Assembly (NCBI GenBank): GCA_948648655.1
Contig: CAPKVJ010000008.1
Span: 1 to 52,419, forward strand
DNA length: 52,419 nucleotides
DNA from: an uncultured Candidatus Saccharibacteria bacterium
GTDB lineage: Bacteria > Patescibacteriota > Saccharimonadia > Saccharimonadales > Saccharimonadaceae
Direction of reading: 5' to 3'
Below, in pieces: positions 34,784 to 45,056 of this stretch (within the stretch, counting starts at the first letter, position 1; every line of letters begins with the position of its first letter). The position numbers and the translations under genes are program-made. The notes beneath the pieces were generated by a model. That model did no database searches and was not told where the DNA came from. It saw nothing but the letters and a program-made list of their open reading frames with translations.

Positions 34784-35890
34784 ATGGAGATTAAAATTAT
34801 ACAGGAAAAATTAGCTAAAGCGCTGGGTGCCGTAAGCCGCGTAGCAGCAGGTACAAAGGCATCATTACCGATTTTGAATAATGTATTAATTAGGGTGGAT
34901 GATAATAAGGTAAGCTTGACGACAACAAATCTCGATATGGCGGTAGTGAGTTATTTGCCAGCTACACAGTGTAAGAATGGAGTAATTACAGTACCAGCGA
35001 GATTAATGGCAGAGTTTGTAAGCAATTTGCCACGTGGTGAAGTAGTGAATATCGTCTCTAAAGATGATAAAGTAGAAATTCGAGCTGGAGAATATAGTTC
35101 TATAATTAATGGAGCTTCGGCAGAAGGATTTCCGGAATTACCAGAGATTGAAGATGATAAGGCAGTGAAGTTTCAGATGGGGGTAGATGAATTTAAGGCG
35201 GGTCTATCGCAGGTGATGATAGCGGCGAGTAGTGATATGACGAGACCAGCACTTACTGGAGTGTATTTTAATACTTTTGAAGGAGCGTTATATCTCGCAG
35301 CGACGGATGGTTATAGACTGGCGGAGCGGAAATTTATTGATAAAGTACAGAGTGAAGTGGCGGCAATTGTGCCGACGGTGAGTTTGCAGGAGGTGCTACG
35401 AAGTATAAGTGATGATGTAGAGGAAATTGAGATATTGTTTGATGAGGCACAAGTAAGATTTAGGTTAGGAGAGATAGAAGTAACTTCTAAATTGATTGAT
35501 GGGTCGTTCCCTGATTATCGGCAGTTAATACCAAAGCAGACCGAGATTAACCTGGAGTTAAAACGTGATGAATTAGTCCGGATTACGAAATTGGCGGCTT
35601 TGTTTGCGAAAGAAGTTGGTGGATCAATTGTCTGCGAGTCAAGTGTGGAAAAAGGAGGTTTTTCGGTGGCTTCGGTGGCGAATGAGTTGGGGGAAAATAA
35701 TTCATCGATTAAGGTAAAGGTGGAGGCTGATGGTAAAGTTACTTTAAACTCGAGGTTTTTGTTAGATGCCTTGAATGTTTTGAATGACAAAGAGGTAGAA
35801 TTTGGATTTTCAAATAAATTGGATCCAGTTGTCTTGAGAGATAAGAAGAGTACGGAATATGTACATATTATTATGCCACTTAAGGGGTAA
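34784..35890 (+). CDS. dnaN: DNA polymerase III beta sliding clamp
   Basis: 368 aa, normal clamp length. ILNNVLIRVDDNKVSLTTTNLD, the central RPALTGVYFNTFEGALYLAATDGYRLA, and the C-terminal VVLRDKKSTEYVHIIMPLK show the three clamp-fold repeats. AAAGGGAG lies 6 bases before the ATG. It forms the ring that holds the polymerase on DNA. Confidence 0.96.
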   Translation: MEIKIIQEKLAKALGAVSRVAAGTKASLPILNNVLIRVDDNKVSLTTTNLDMAVVSYLPATQCKNGVITVPARLMAEFVSNLPRGEVVNIVSKDDKVEIRAGEYSSIINGASAEGFPELPEIEDDKAVKFQMGVDEFKAGLSQVMIAASSDMTRPALTGVYFNTFEGALYLAATDGYRLAERKFIDKVQSEVAAIVPTVSLQEVLRSISDDVEEIEILFDEAQVRFRLGEIEVTSKLIDGSFPDYRQLIPKQTEINLELKRDELVRITKLAALFAKEVGGSIVCESSVEKGGFSVASVANELGENNSSIKVKVEADGKVTLNSRFLLDALNVLNDKEVEFGFSNKLDPVVLRDKKSTEYVHIIMPLKG

Positions 35891-35893
35891 AAA

Positions 35894-36922
35894 TTGGTTA
35901 TTCGCAGGATAAAGATAGCGAATTTTCGGAATCATGCGATATTCGCTTTGGATTTTGAGCGAAATACGACAAAAATTGTTGGTGAAAATGGGTGTGGAAA
36001 AACTTCGATACTTGAAGCGATTTATGAGGCGATGCAGGGGAAAAGTTTTCGGGCGGTGGATCGAGAGATTATGAAGCGAGGTGAGAAGTTTTATCGGATA
36101 GAGCTGGAATATGTCGATGGGCGAGAAGTGATAGTAGTGTATGATGGGGTGAAGAAGGAATTTTTGGTCGAAGATAAGAAGGCGCGGAGATTACCAAAAA
36201 AAAGTCGATATCCGATTGTGCTTTTTGAACCGGATGATTTGAGGTTGATGGGGAGTAGCCCGACTACACGCAGGAATTATTTTGATAGGGTTTTTGCACA
36301 ATTGTCAGAACAGTATAGTGTAGCATTAAGTAAATATAATAAAGCACTTAAACAGAGGAATGAATTACTCAAAAAGGATGAAGTGACGGCAGCGGATGTG
36401 TTTTCGTGGAATATGCTACTAGTGCGATATGGTGTTGAATTGATGGGGATGAGAAAAGAATATATAGATCGGATTAGCAAGAAGATTACGGAAGTTTATC
36501 GCTCGATCGCGGACAATGAGGATGAAATTGGTTTGGAATACTTGACGGAGGTGGGGTCAGAAAGTGAGTTTTTGGCGGAAATAGAAGAAGGATTTGATCG
36601 AGATCGATATATGGGGCATACGGGTGTGGGTGTGCATCATGATGATTATTTGTTTAAGTTTAATAGACAGAGAGCTGATGGTTCGGCGAGTCGAGGTGAA
36701 GTACGGTCGGTGATTATAGCGTTGAAATTTATTGAGGCGGATATGGTGGTAGAAAAGACAGGAAAAACACCTATAGTATTGCTTGATGATGTGTTTTCGG
36801 AGTTAGATGAAGCGAGGCAGAAATGTTTGGTGAAGAATTTTCAAAAAAATCAGATAATTCTCACAAGTGTGAATGATTATGGAAATTTAGGGGAATGTGT
36901 GGTTTTAGAGAAAATTAAGTAG
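35894..36922 (+). CDS. recF: DNA replication/repair protein RecF
   Basis: 342 aa from TTG 35894, 3 bases after the dnaN stop; AAGGGG lies 5 bases before it. Walker A is GENGCGKT (30-37), the ABC-type signature is SRGEVRSVIIALKF, and Walker B is IVLLDDVFSELD. RecF loads RecA at gaps. It overlaps the converging 203-aa gene by 8 bases at the stop. Confidence 0.94.
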   Translation: MVIRRIKIANFRNHAIFALDFERNTTKIVGENGCGKTSILEAIYEAMQGKSFRAVDREIMKRGEKFYRIELEYVDGREVIVVYDGVKKEFLVEDKKARRLPKKSRYPIVLFEPDDLRLMGSSPTTRRNYFDRVFAQLSEQYSVALSKYNKALKQRNELLKKDEVTAADVFSWNMLLVRYGVELMGMRKEYIDRISKKITEVYRSIADNEDEIGLEYLTEVGSESEFLAEIEEGFDRDRYMGHTGVGVHHDDYLFKFNRQRADGSASRGEVRSVIIALKFIEADMVVEKTGKTPIVLLDDVFSELDEARQKCLVKNFQKNQIILTSVNDYGNLGECVVLEKIK

Positions 36923-37526
36923 AAAGAGATTTTTCATCCAGGATGGGAGTATTTAGCTGGATAGAGTTAATAAGGACTTGGGCGTTGTGTTTGGCTTCGT
37001 CATTATTAGCATAAATAATAGTGTGGTCAGAGATATCATTATTATCGATACGATCAAGAGCTACGGCGAGGAAATTTTCCATAGTATAGTCTGTAAAAAC
37101 ATATAGGATATACTTCCTGTCGTCGGAGACATCAAGGGTAACTTTGTATGAAATGCTTTTATCACTAGATAAGTCCTCAAACGACTCTTCATTAAGTGTG
37201 ATAGTGTAGGTATTAAGTGTATTATTACTAGTAGAATTATCGGAAGGGGCGGAGGAAATTTCTTCGTCGCTAATGATAATATTGCCGACATCATTCATGA
37301 CGTCTGTAGATAAAGTTTGACCGATGGAAAATTCTAGAAGGTAGCGATTTTCGAAATAAGGGTAAGGTGAAGATTCCGGTTCTGGACCGGTATTTTTGGA
37401 GGAAGAATTAATAATGATCCAAATTATAACGATAAAGATAATTAGTATAAAAAAGAATGTAACAATAGCGAGAATACGGTGTTTGCGGATAAAATCAGGG
37501 AGATTTGTATTGTTTGTGGGGTTCAT
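36915..37526 (-). CDS. Unrecognised single-pass membrane protein at end of the T4SS unit
   Basis: 203 aa. One membrane segment (about 16-38), then a Ser/Asn-rich linker and a 130-residue outer domain. Its architecture (short inside part, one span, small outside domain) resembles VirB8-like assembly proteins, but I see no sequence match. The start overlaps the stop of the lysozyme/C39 gene, so it is the last member of that unit. Confidence 0.68.
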   Translation of the reverse strand: MNPTNNTNLPDFIRKHRILAIVTFFFILIIFIVIIWIIINSSSKNTGPEPESSPYPYFENRYLLEFSIGQTLSTDVMNDVGNIIISDEEISSAPSDNSTSNNTLNTYTITLNEESFEDLSSDKSISYKVTLDVSDDRKYILYVFTDYTMENFLAVALDRIDNNDISDHTIIYANNDEAKHNAQVLINSIQLNTPILDEKSLST

Positions 37527-39322
37527 TTAGCTTTGATTCCTTTTAAGTTATTACAATTAATACCAGCGTTGATGACTGTGTCTGGTGAATAATATTTGTT
37601 GTTATTTTTGCGTGAAGCGGAGTTAGCGATATACCATTCACCATTGGCATTTTTACCGGTAATACCGATATAGTGTCCACCGCTTGTAAACGGAGCAGAG
37701 CCTTTACCAGATGTATGGATCATCCAGCCGTCGTTTAGGGCGTTTTCGATGGTAGCTTTGCAACTTGCAGTATCAGTATCAAAAACTTGGTAGGCAAGTC
37801 CATAATGTTCCGCAAGAACACGAGTAATTTCCCATGAGCTACCCGCGCCAGCAATATGCATACCTGCTCGACCAGCCCAATCGGCGGTATCATCTGGGCG
37901 AATTTCGAGGCCTAATAAGGCAGTAGCCATCATAGCGAAGGAAGTTGGTCCACATCCGGAATCACAAATGCTAGTACCGGAGGCACCATGTACTCCACCG
38001 GATCCGTACATGAGATTGCTCCAGTCTTCACCGCATTGGAAGTATTGGGGGATACTATCTCCAGTATAAATATTATAACTACTAGAACAAGCAATAGTAT
38101 TGGTGGATTTTTTGGCACCAGATTCAATAGATTCGGCGATGGTTTTGGCGAGGACTACGGCTCCTTCCTCGGTAGGGCGTTTGTTTTTGACGTATTTGCT
38201 AGCATTGGCTTCGGCGGCGGTTGCCCAGTCAGCAACGACGACATTAACGTTGTTATAAGCCAATAATTTAAAGAGAAGATTAATCTGTTTGTAATTGTCG
38301 GACTTGGTGGAGTAGTTATTTACAAGGACGATGTTATGACCTTTGCCGATGCTATTGATGATGGCTTGAGCGTCTTTGCGTTCAATGTTTTTATCATTAC
38401 TACTGAGGGCAAGGACGACAGTTTCACGGAGCTTTGTATTAATGAGGCTACTGGTGTCTTCGAATTTACGACCATCTGCGGCATTAATTTCGACTTCTGG
38501 GAGGAGTTTTTTGATTTCTTCGGTAGCGATGACGATATTGTCGTCGCCGAGAATGGTAACATTAGAACCGTCGGAAGCTATAGAATCGTCAGTAGTGGGT
38601 GTGGAATTGGCATATTTTTGATATAGCTCAACAGCATTATTGCGGCGAATTTCAGCTTCTTGCCAATAAGAATGACCAGAACTAGTACCGACTTGTTGGG
38701 CATATGAATCAATGAGGAGATTACTAGTATTATTAACTACGCTGGTTGGACTTTTGGAATAGGCTCCCTCAAACGTAACGAGAAATAGATCAGAATAGCT
38801 CATAGCACCATTTGTACCTGTTTTATGGTCGACATTGCCGATACTACTCATGAAAGTTTGGAATTGGGCTTCTTCGGTTAGGAATTCGAGTTGGATAGCG
38901 AGGATTTCATCTTCGGAGGCATCTCCGGGTATTCTAGAAAGAACTTGAGTGCGTCGTCCGCCACACCATTGAGCAATACCATAGCATTTTGTGCTGGGGT
39001 CGCCGATACCAAAGTGGTTTTCTTGTCGAAGATTCCCCATTATCCCAGCGATGACGGCGGCATTATCAGAGACTCCGGCAATATTGGCGGTGGCGAACCA
39101 ATTCCAGACTTTGGCCTCGTTGTCACTACCGACGGCTAGACCGGGACTATCGGTGCTGCATTCATTACCGCCACTGGGGTCGTAGTAAAGGATGTTATTA
39201 GCGTCGTAAAAATCTAATGTTGCAGAATCAGGAGTAGCAAAGGCTGGCATGAAACTAGAAATAGAATAAAGTATTGTTAGGCCAATAATGGTAATTGATT
39301 TCCAAAGTGAATGTCTAATCAT
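37523..39322 (-). CDS. Secreted wall hydrolase: phage-tail-lysozyme-like + C39-like peptidase
   Basis: 599 aa. Signal peptide 1-29 (ends SFMPAFA). Residues about 65-225 match the phage tail lysozyme type: NAAVIAGIMGNLRQENHFG with a candidate catalytic Glu, then CYGIAQWCGGRR. A middle domain (about 245-395) is unassigned. The C-terminal about 190 residues are a C39-like cysteine peptidase: CDSGCGPTSFAMM (Cys), GGHYIGITG (His), and IANSAS (Asn). Both activities would cut peptidoglycan to open a path for the T4SS/pilus, or attack host wall. Starts in an ATGA overlap with the upstream gene. Confidence 0.82.
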   Translation of the reverse strand: MIRHSLWKSITIIGLTILYSISSFMPAFATPDSATLDFYDANNILYYDPSGGNECSTDSPGLAVGSDNEAKVWNWFATANIAGVSDNAAVIAGIMGNLRQENHFGIGDPSTKCYGIAQWCGGRRTQVLSRIPGDASEDEILAIQLEFLTEEAQFQTFMSSIGNVDHKTGTNGAMSYSDLFLVTFEGAYSKSPTSVVNNTSNLLIDSYAQQVGTSSGHSYWQEAEIRRNNAVELYQKYANSTPTTDDSIASDGSNVTILGDDNIVIATEEIKKLLPEVEINAADGRKFEDTSSLINTKLRETVVLALSSNDKNIERKDAQAIINSIGKGHNIVLVNNYSTKSDNYKQINLLFKLLAYNNVNVVVADWATAAEANASKYVKNKRPTEEGAVVLAKTIAESIESGAKKSTNTIACSSSYNIYTGDSIPQYFQCGEDWSNLMYGSGGVHGASGTSICDSGCGPTSFAMMATALLGLEIRPDDTADWAGRAGMHIAGAGSSWEITRVLAEHYGLAYQVFDTDTASCKATIENALNDGWMIHTSGKGSAPFTSGGHYIGITGKNANGEWYIANSASRKNNNKYYSPDTVINAGINCNNLKGIKAK

Positions 39323-42198
39323 GAGATGGCGTAACTCCTATTGCGTATATCGGCGTAGATAATATGTTGGCTGATGACAGTGGTTGTTTCTTCTTTGACT
39401 TCTTGATCTGAACTATAGTGAGGTTTTTCTGAGCGAATGATATTTGCGATTTCCTCGCCGGTTTTATAATTAGTGGCATTGCCATCCATTGCTAGGCGAG
39501 TTTCTGGGTCGTAGTTATCTAGAAACTGGTAGTATTCAGCTATAGCAATAACTGTTTCAGCATCGTCTTTGGTGATACCAGCAATGCGAGAAATGACTCC
39601 TGCTGGTGAGTTATCAAGGGGATGTTCAGTTCTGTATTTTTCAATATAGGCTTCGATAGGACTTTGGGAATTTTCATAAGCTCCCATTTGTTTGAGTATG
39701 CGTTCGTCTTCAATGTAGCGTTGATAATAGCGATAAGTAGTTTTCCAATCGGGGTTATCGTCGCTGGCAACGAATTTTGCATCGGTAGCCCATGCCATGT
39801 TTTCTGCTGTGGTGGCGGCATTGGCTAGGTCTTCGATATCATTCCAAATTGGAATACTACTACTTATAGTATTGCCAATTTCGAGTTCGCTTAATATATT
39901 GGCGTCTGGGGTACCTACTGGTGATTCTCTCAGAACATGGTATTTTATAACTTTTTCGAGGTTACTTCCCTCTTTAACGATACAGACGCCGTCTTCTTTT
40001 TGCTCACAATCAAGATCATTACTAATAATGCTCATATAGGTAGGATCACTAGGGTCGAGATCTAATAAATCTGGGTCAGTGTAGCCAATAGGCATACAAG
40101 TTGACCCTCCGGCGGCACCGATATTGGCTAGATTGGGGCAATTACCATAGTTGGTCATATATGATTGGAGAATTGGCGATTCTCCAATAGCAGAAACATT
40201 ACTAGTTAGTGAGGCTATGGATTGGGAAGTTATATTTGCAAGGGAGTTAATTGAAGATATAGCATTAGTGGTTCTAGAATTTGTGACAATGGGTAATAGT
40301 TTATAAGCAATACTACCGAGAAAAGTGTTCTTGGATGTTATGTCGAACGGGCTACGGTTGAGACGGTCAACTTCGGCTTCCATAGCAAGGACTTTTTGCA
40401 TTTCTTTGGCGTAAGCATTTAAGTTTTCTTCGGATGCGAGGGATTGGCCTCCTGCGGAGCCATTTTTGTATCCAGTAGCGGCAGCACCGTTGGCGAGATA
40501 TCCTCCAAATTCTTTACCAACAGCAGTTTCAGCGACATTTGTAAAGAGAGCTCGAGCAACTGTAGGAATGAGAAAACCAAGAGCGACGGAAATGGCGGTC
40601 GATATAGCGAGACTTAATGCAAAATCGAAGATCATTTGGGTAACGATGGAGATACCAGCAGTCCCAATAGCAGCACTGATTGTTGTGACGAGGGAGATAC
40701 CAGCAGCGACAGTATTGGCGGCGGCACAAGTATAGACAGCGCCAGCACTCATTCCTAATGCTACACCAATCCAGTTAAAAGTTTTTTCTAGGGAGTATTT
40801 TTCCATAATAGATTGGGAGACTGGTGTGCCGGACATCATACCTTGAAGTACCTCATTGTCCATAGGGGATCCGGTTTCTTCGACGGTTTTGGTTTCGCCG
40901 GTTGTATTGTAAGTATTATTTGCTGAATCGTAACTGACTTTGATATCACTATGATCGATTACATTTGAGGTGACTGGTGTGACGAGCTCATTCATTGTCG
41001 AGCCTATTGGGGCTTCACTTCCTGCTCCACTCATAGCTTTACTTATTGGTTCCATTTCGTCAACAAATAACTGTATTGAGTGGTAAATTTGCATTGTGGC
41101 AACGGTAGATGAAATGATGCCGCCAACTCTAATAATCATACAAATGCCTTGTGAGGCTTTGGCGGCTTTTGCTGCTCCGTCGATGAAACTTTTAGCCTTT
41201 ACTTCCGCGTCGGCGGTTGAATTATTGGTTTTACCATCGGTAACATCTTCATTTACACGAGTAGTCGTTTCTTCGCCGTCAGTATCTGTTTCGGTTTTAT
41301 CGTATGAGTCTTTTACGCTGGTAGAGCTGTTCTCAAATTTACTATTTCTGGTTCTGCGGAAATTTTCTTCATCGGTTTCGGAATTGCCACTAGTTCTAAA
41401 TTTATCAAATATATTACGTAAGCCGTTAAAGACTTTGTTGGCGGTGGCGTCAAAATAATTGGCGACTCGATTACGTTTGGCTTTCATGTAAGCTTGACGG
41501 AATTTGGTATCGGTAACAAACTTGTTGTGAAAATCATCAGCAGAGATAGTTTCACCGTCGAATTTGAGAGTTTTGGCACGTCCGGATCCCTCTACTTCTA
41601 TGCCTTGTTGCTTGAGGCGCTTGGTCATATAAGGTGTGAGTGTTCGATATTTGTTATTGCCGGTCCAGCCAGTCTTGACGGGATCTTCTCCGCGTAGCAT
41701 ATATCTAGTGATAGATGCACTGCGATTGACGTAGCTAGCATATTGAGTATCGGTTGCTTCGGTTAGTAGGTTAGTGAGGGCTGCAGGGAGCATCATGTGG
41801 GATCCGCTGAATAGAGTCGCAGCTCCGCCTCCCATGAGCAGCCCAATTATTAGTGTTATAATGGCTTTCTTTTTGGAGCCTTTGAATTTAACTTTTGATT
41901 TATTGCCTTTGGAGTTTTTACTATTTTTGCCAGAGCCAGTAAAGAAGGACTTTTCGTTGGAAAGAGCGGACTTCTCGGCGTTACGTAGTGAATTTTGGGC
42001 TGTAGTGTGGGCGGTTTGTTTGGATGGCGTATTATCCGATTGTGAGTTAGATTCAGCAGAATTGTCGGAGTTGGATGAATTGGATTTAGTATTATCGCTG
42101 TTAGTTTGAAAATCTGGACGATGGCTAGAACGCTCCATATTTCTGTATGGATCGTTTGGTGCTAAAGTGTTGTCTTCACCAGTGTCATACCTTCCCAT
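39319..42198 (-). CDS. Large unrecognised T4SS-associated membrane protein
   Basis: 959 aa. Residues 1-115 are hydrophilic, rich in Ser, Asn and Lys, and end in a very basic stretch (KSKVKFKGSKKK). One membrane segment follows (about 116-140). A charged region (about 240-340) leads to several hydrophobic segments between about 355 and 570, some Ala/Gly-rich like channel helices. The last about 380 residues are soluble. Its place between virB4 and the wall hydrolase suggests a structural part of the secretion channel, perhaps a second VirB6-like subunit. ATG lies 7 bases after TGCGATAAT. Confidence 0.7.
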   Translation of the reverse strand: MGRYDTGEDNTLAPNDPYRNMERSSHRPDFQTNSDNTKSNSSNSDNSAESNSQSDNTPSKQTAHTTAQNSLRNAEKSALSNEKSFFTGSGKNSKNSKGNKSKVKFKGSKKKAIITLIIGLLMGGGAATLFSGSHMMLPAALTNLLTEATDTQYASYVNRSASITRYMLRGEDPVKTGWTGNNKYRTLTPYMTKRLKQQGIEVEGSGRAKTLKFDGETISADDFHNKFVTDTKFRQAYMKAKRNRVANYFDATANKVFNGLRNIFDKFRTSGNSETDEENFRRTRNSKFENSSTSVKDSYDKTETDTDGEETTTRVNEDVTDGKTNNSTADAEVKAKSFIDGAAKAAKASQGICMIIRVGGIISSTVATMQIYHSIQLFVDEMEPISKAMSGAGSEAPIGSTMNELVTPVTSNVIDHSDIKVSYDSANNTYNTTGETKTVEETGSPMDNEVLQGMMSGTPVSQSIMEKYSLEKTFNWIGVALGMSAGAVYTCAAANTVAAGISLVTTISAAIGTAGISIVTQMIFDFALSLAISTAISVALGFLIPTVARALFTNVAETAVGKEFGGYLANGAAATGYKNGSAGGQSLASEENLNAYAKEMQKVLAMEAEVDRLNRSPFDITSKNTFLGSIAYKLLPIVTNSRTTNAISSINSLANITSQSIASLTSNVSAIGESPILQSYMTNYGNCPNLANIGAAGGSTCMPIGYTDPDLLDLDPSDPTYMSIISNDLDCEQKEDGVCIVKEGSNLEKVIKYHVLRESPVGTPDANILSELEIGNTISSSIPIWNDIEDLANAATTAENMAWATDAKFVASDDNPDWKTTYRYYQRYIEDERILKQMGAYENSQSPIEAYIEKYRTEHPLDNSPAGVISRIAGITKDDAETVIAIAEYYQFLDNYDPETRLAMDGNATNYKTGEEIANIIRSEKPHYSSDQEVKEETTTVISQHIIYADIRNRSYAIS

Positions 42199-42205
42199 TG
42201 TTTAT

Positions 42206-42214
42206 ATTATCGCA
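42206..42214 (-). promoter_or_regulatory. Extended -10 promoter, leaderless start of the 959-aa protein gene
   Basis: Minus-strand TGCGATAAT, then seven bases (ATAAACA), then ATG at 42198. It allows the downstream three genes to be made separately from virB4. Confidence 0.55.
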
Positions 42215-42245
42215 TTGTATAGCGTGTTTCGTCAAGGACTAGGTG

Positions 42246-44063
42246 CTATTTGCGATCCTCCGGTCTAGTTGTGATTAGGGATTCTTCGGTTTCGGAAGCG
42301 ATGATTTGGATGTGGACGTGGTTGGCACCGGCGAAGAAGAGGCCTTGTCCAACTGGGAAGTTGGCGAGACGCTTCTTTTCTTCGGATGTGAGTTTGAAAA
42401 CATCACTTAAGACATCGACGGCGGAGGCACTTTGTTTGAGAAGAAGTTGCATGGAGGAGTTGGCGACAATGGCGCGGCCCATTTTGGTACTCATAAAGTC
42501 TTCGACATCTTGGGTGATAGTTGTAAGACCGAGATAATATTTGCGAGCACGTTTGGCGAGGCTAAAGAGGAAGTTAGCAGAGTCTTCGTATTGCATAAGT
42601 TGCCAAGCCTCATCGACGAGAAGGAGGCGTTTCTTTTGTTCGGCGCGTACAACGTTCCAAACGTGGCTTAAAACGATATACATGGCGACAGGACGTAGTT
42701 CGTCTTCGAGGTCACGGATATTAAAGACAACCATTTGATTATTGATATCGACGTTGGATTGTTGAGAAAAGATGCCAGCAAAAGTACCAGTAGTATATTT
42801 GCGTAATCTTTGCGCGAGACTAGGGCCGGTGCCACCCATATGTAATAAAGTATCGTACAAGTTGATAATAGTGGGAGGCGTGCTTTGATGTGTGAGAGGG
42901 TCGCTAGTGATGCCAGCACGAGCATAAGTATCAATAAGGGCTTGGTCGAGATCGGCTTCTTCATTAGCAGTGAGGCCAGCTTGTCCGCCAGAACCGCTTA
43001 ACATGAGTCGGAAAAGGCCGTGTAATGTGACAAGATTAGCGCGTAAGGCATCGTTTGCGTCTTCGGTGTCGACGATTTTTGGTAGATCGAATGGATTTAT
43101 CCTGACATCAGAGTTAAGTGAGAGGCGAATATAGCTGCCACCAACAGCTTCGCAAAGTCTTTGATATTCGTTTTCTGGGTCGATGATGATAATCTCGGCA
43201 CCGATCATCATGGAGCGGAGAGCCTCGAGTTTGACAGTAAAGGATTTACCAGCACCAGATTTGGCAAAAACGACGAGATTGGCGTTTTCAAGAGTGAAAC
43301 GATCGAAAATGACGAGACCGTTGTTGTGCATGTTGACGCCGTAGAGGATGCCGTTTTCCTGAGTGAGGTCGGCGGAGGTGAATGGGAAACTAGTACTGAT
43401 GGCACCAGTATTCATATTGCGTCGAATTTGGAGCTGGTCGGTGCATTGCGGCATAGTACTATTCATTCCCTGCTCTTGTTGAGAGGTGGCGACTTTGCTA
43501 AAAATCATTTGTTGACCGAGCATGGTTTCGACTTTATGTTGGACGAAGTTAAGTTCGTCGAGGGATTCACCCCAGAGAGTGATGTAGAGACCAAAACGGA
43601 AGAATTTTTCGGCACCGACTTGGAGCTGGTCGCGGAGCTCTTCGGCGTCGCTGATAGCGGCTTCGAGCTCTGGATCGCGGATACGGCCTTTTTCGGAATT
43701 AACTTGATAGCTGGCTTCAAGCTGGGTAACTTTTTTACGAAGGTTTTTCATGACAACGGTGGTTTCGACGGGATAGATGTACATTGAGACATCAAGGACT
43801 TCATCAATATTAATAAGTCCAGAAATCCAACCGGTATAAAGTGTACGAGGGTATCCATAGATATAGATTGTGCGGCCGTATTTGGTGCCTAGTCGGAAAT
43901 AACTAGAATGAATTTCGATAGAGCTAGGAGAAATTAAGTCGCGAAGGGTAGTAATTCCCTGCTCAAAAGCTTGCTGGATTTCAGCTTCTTCGGTAGCGCG
44001 AGCTTGGTTTGCAATTTCGGCTGCAGTGAGATTAGTAGTGACAGCTTGTTTTTTCTTTGCCAT
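42246..44063 (-). CDS. VirB4-family type IV secretion ATPase
   Basis: 605 aa. An N-terminal VirB4 domain (about 30-230) precedes the ATPase. Walker A is AKSGAGKS (267-274), with IIIIDPENEYQRLCE after it; Walker B is LLLVDEAW (480-487), followed by RKYYLGLTTITQDVEDFM and the C-terminal VGQGLFFAGANHVHI. It powers pilin handling and substrate transfer at the membrane. AAGGGAG lies about 12 bases before the ATG, and the TraC-like gene ends one base upstream. No VirD4 coupling protein or VirB11 is in the window. Confidence 0.92.
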   Translation of the reverse strand: MAKKKQAVTTNLTAAEIANQARATEEAEIQQAFEQGITTLRDLISPSSIEIHSSYFRLGTKYGRTIYIYGYPRTLYTGWISGLINIDEVLDVSMYIYPVETTVVMKNLRKKVTQLEASYQVNSEKGRIRDPELEAAISDAEELRDQLQVGAEKFFRFGLYITLWGESLDELNFVQHKVETMLGQQMIFSKVATSQQEQGMNSTMPQCTDQLQIRRNMNTGAISTSFPFTSADLTQENGILYGVNMHNNGLVIFDRFTLENANLVVFAKSGAGKSFTVKLEALRSMMIGAEIIIIDPENEYQRLCEAVGGSYIRLSLNSDVRINPFDLPKIVDTEDANDALRANLVTLHGLFRLMLSGSGGQAGLTANEEADLDQALIDTYARAGITSDPLTHQSTPPTIINLYDTLLHMGGTGPSLAQRLRKYTTGTFAGIFSQQSNVDINNQMVVFNIRDLEDELRPVAMYIVLSHVWNVVRAEQKKRLLLVDEAWQLMQYEDSANFLFSLAKRARKYYLGLTTITQDVEDFMSTKMGRAIVANSSMQLLLKQSASAVDVLSDVFKLTSEEKKRLANFPVGQGLFFAGANHVHIQIIASETEESLITTRPEDRK

Positions 44064-44064
44064 G

Positions 44065-45048
44065 TTATTCTTTTACTCCCTTCTTGACGTAAGTAGTTGC
44101 GAGCTTGGTAAAATCGACTAATGGTTCGCGGACAGCGGTATCGGGGTTGTTGAAATTATAGAATAATTCGCTTAATTCTTTAGTATTGAGGCGAACGGAC
44201 TGAATTCCGATTTGGAAGAGACCGGAAATGACTGATTCAACGCGATTATTAAGCTCGTCAATAGCCTTATTGTAGGTGTCGCGATTGATGCGGGTGACGG
44301 CTGGGGTTTTGTTTTTGCCTAGTGCTTTGAAGAAGTTTTTGGTTTGTTGTACGGCAGCTTCGAGGTCGGCAGAAGCATAATATGGGATGACAATGAAGAA
44401 AGATTTGTCCATAATATTGGCCTCTTGAGAGAGGACATCGATGAAGTTGATATAGTCGTCCATGAGCACGCCTAGTAGCATATTGTCAGTGTTACGACGG
44501 ATTTTGATGAGTTTTTCAATGTATGGGCCAATGTCAACTTTTTGGGAGCGCACGAGGATTTGTGTGGTAAAAGTGAGTGAATTGAGGAAGTTTTGATAGC
44601 TATACTCTACACCTTCGCGTTCGGTTTCGGACATGAGGTCGAAGTTGATGGATTGACAAGCAACGACGGCACGGAAAGAACCATCTTTCATGATAATGAG
44701 ACTATCGCGTAGCTCGGAGAACATGAGAGTGGCTTGGGTGGAGATTGGTGTTTCGACGACGGGCGGGACCTCGCTGGGGGTTTGCTGATTTTGAAGTTGG
44801 GCAGTAGGTTGCGCGGCGAATTGATTGAGCGGTGCTTGTGAGGCAGCTTGGAGATTAACATTGGAGAATGGTTGTTGCTGTGGTGGCACACCTGCTGTAA
44901 TTGGGGCTTGGGTTGGCATTGGCGGCTGATTGGTTGGTGTGACGGGTGCCTGCGCCATTTGGGATGGTTGTGGTGGCATGGGGGGATTTGGCGCCGCAGG
45001 GGCAGGCATTTGAGGGGCTGGTGGTTGATTAGGGGTTTGTGGATTCAT
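44065..45048 (-). CDS. TraC-like VirB4 N-terminal-domain protein with Pro/Gln-rich start
   Basis: 327 aa. Residues 1-100 are almost only Pro, Gln, Ala, Met and Asn, probably disordered. Residues about 105-325 resemble the N-terminal domain of VirB4/TraC: LMFSELRDSLIIMKDGSFRAVV, QILVRSQKVDI, and SFFIVIPYYAS. There is no Walker motif, so it cannot hydrolyse ATP itself. It is probably a partner of VirB4 at the channel base. AAGGAGA precedes the ATG. Confidence 0.8.
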   Translation of the reverse strand: MNPQTPNQPPAPQMPAPAAPNPPMPPQPSQMAQAPVTPTNQPPMPTQAPITAGVPPQQQPFSNVNLQAASQAPLNQFAAQPTAQLQNQQTPSEVPPVVETPISTQATLMFSELRDSLIIMKDGSFRAVVACQSINFDLMSETEREGVEYSYQNFLNSLTFTTQILVRSQKVDIGPYIEKLIKIRRNTDNMLLGVLMDDYINFIDVLSQEANIMDKSFFIVIPYYASADLEAAVQQTKNFFKALGKNKTPAVTRINRDTYNKAIDELNNRVESVISGLFQIGIQSVRLNTKELSELFYNFNNPDTAVREPLVDFTKLATTYVKKGVKE

Positions 45049-45056
45049 AGTTCTCC

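Noticed and set aside
43161..43787. 208-aa plus-strand ORF inside virB4
   Set aside because: Antisense shadow of the VirB4 ATPase gene; acidic composition mirrors the opposite strand codons and no family features appear.
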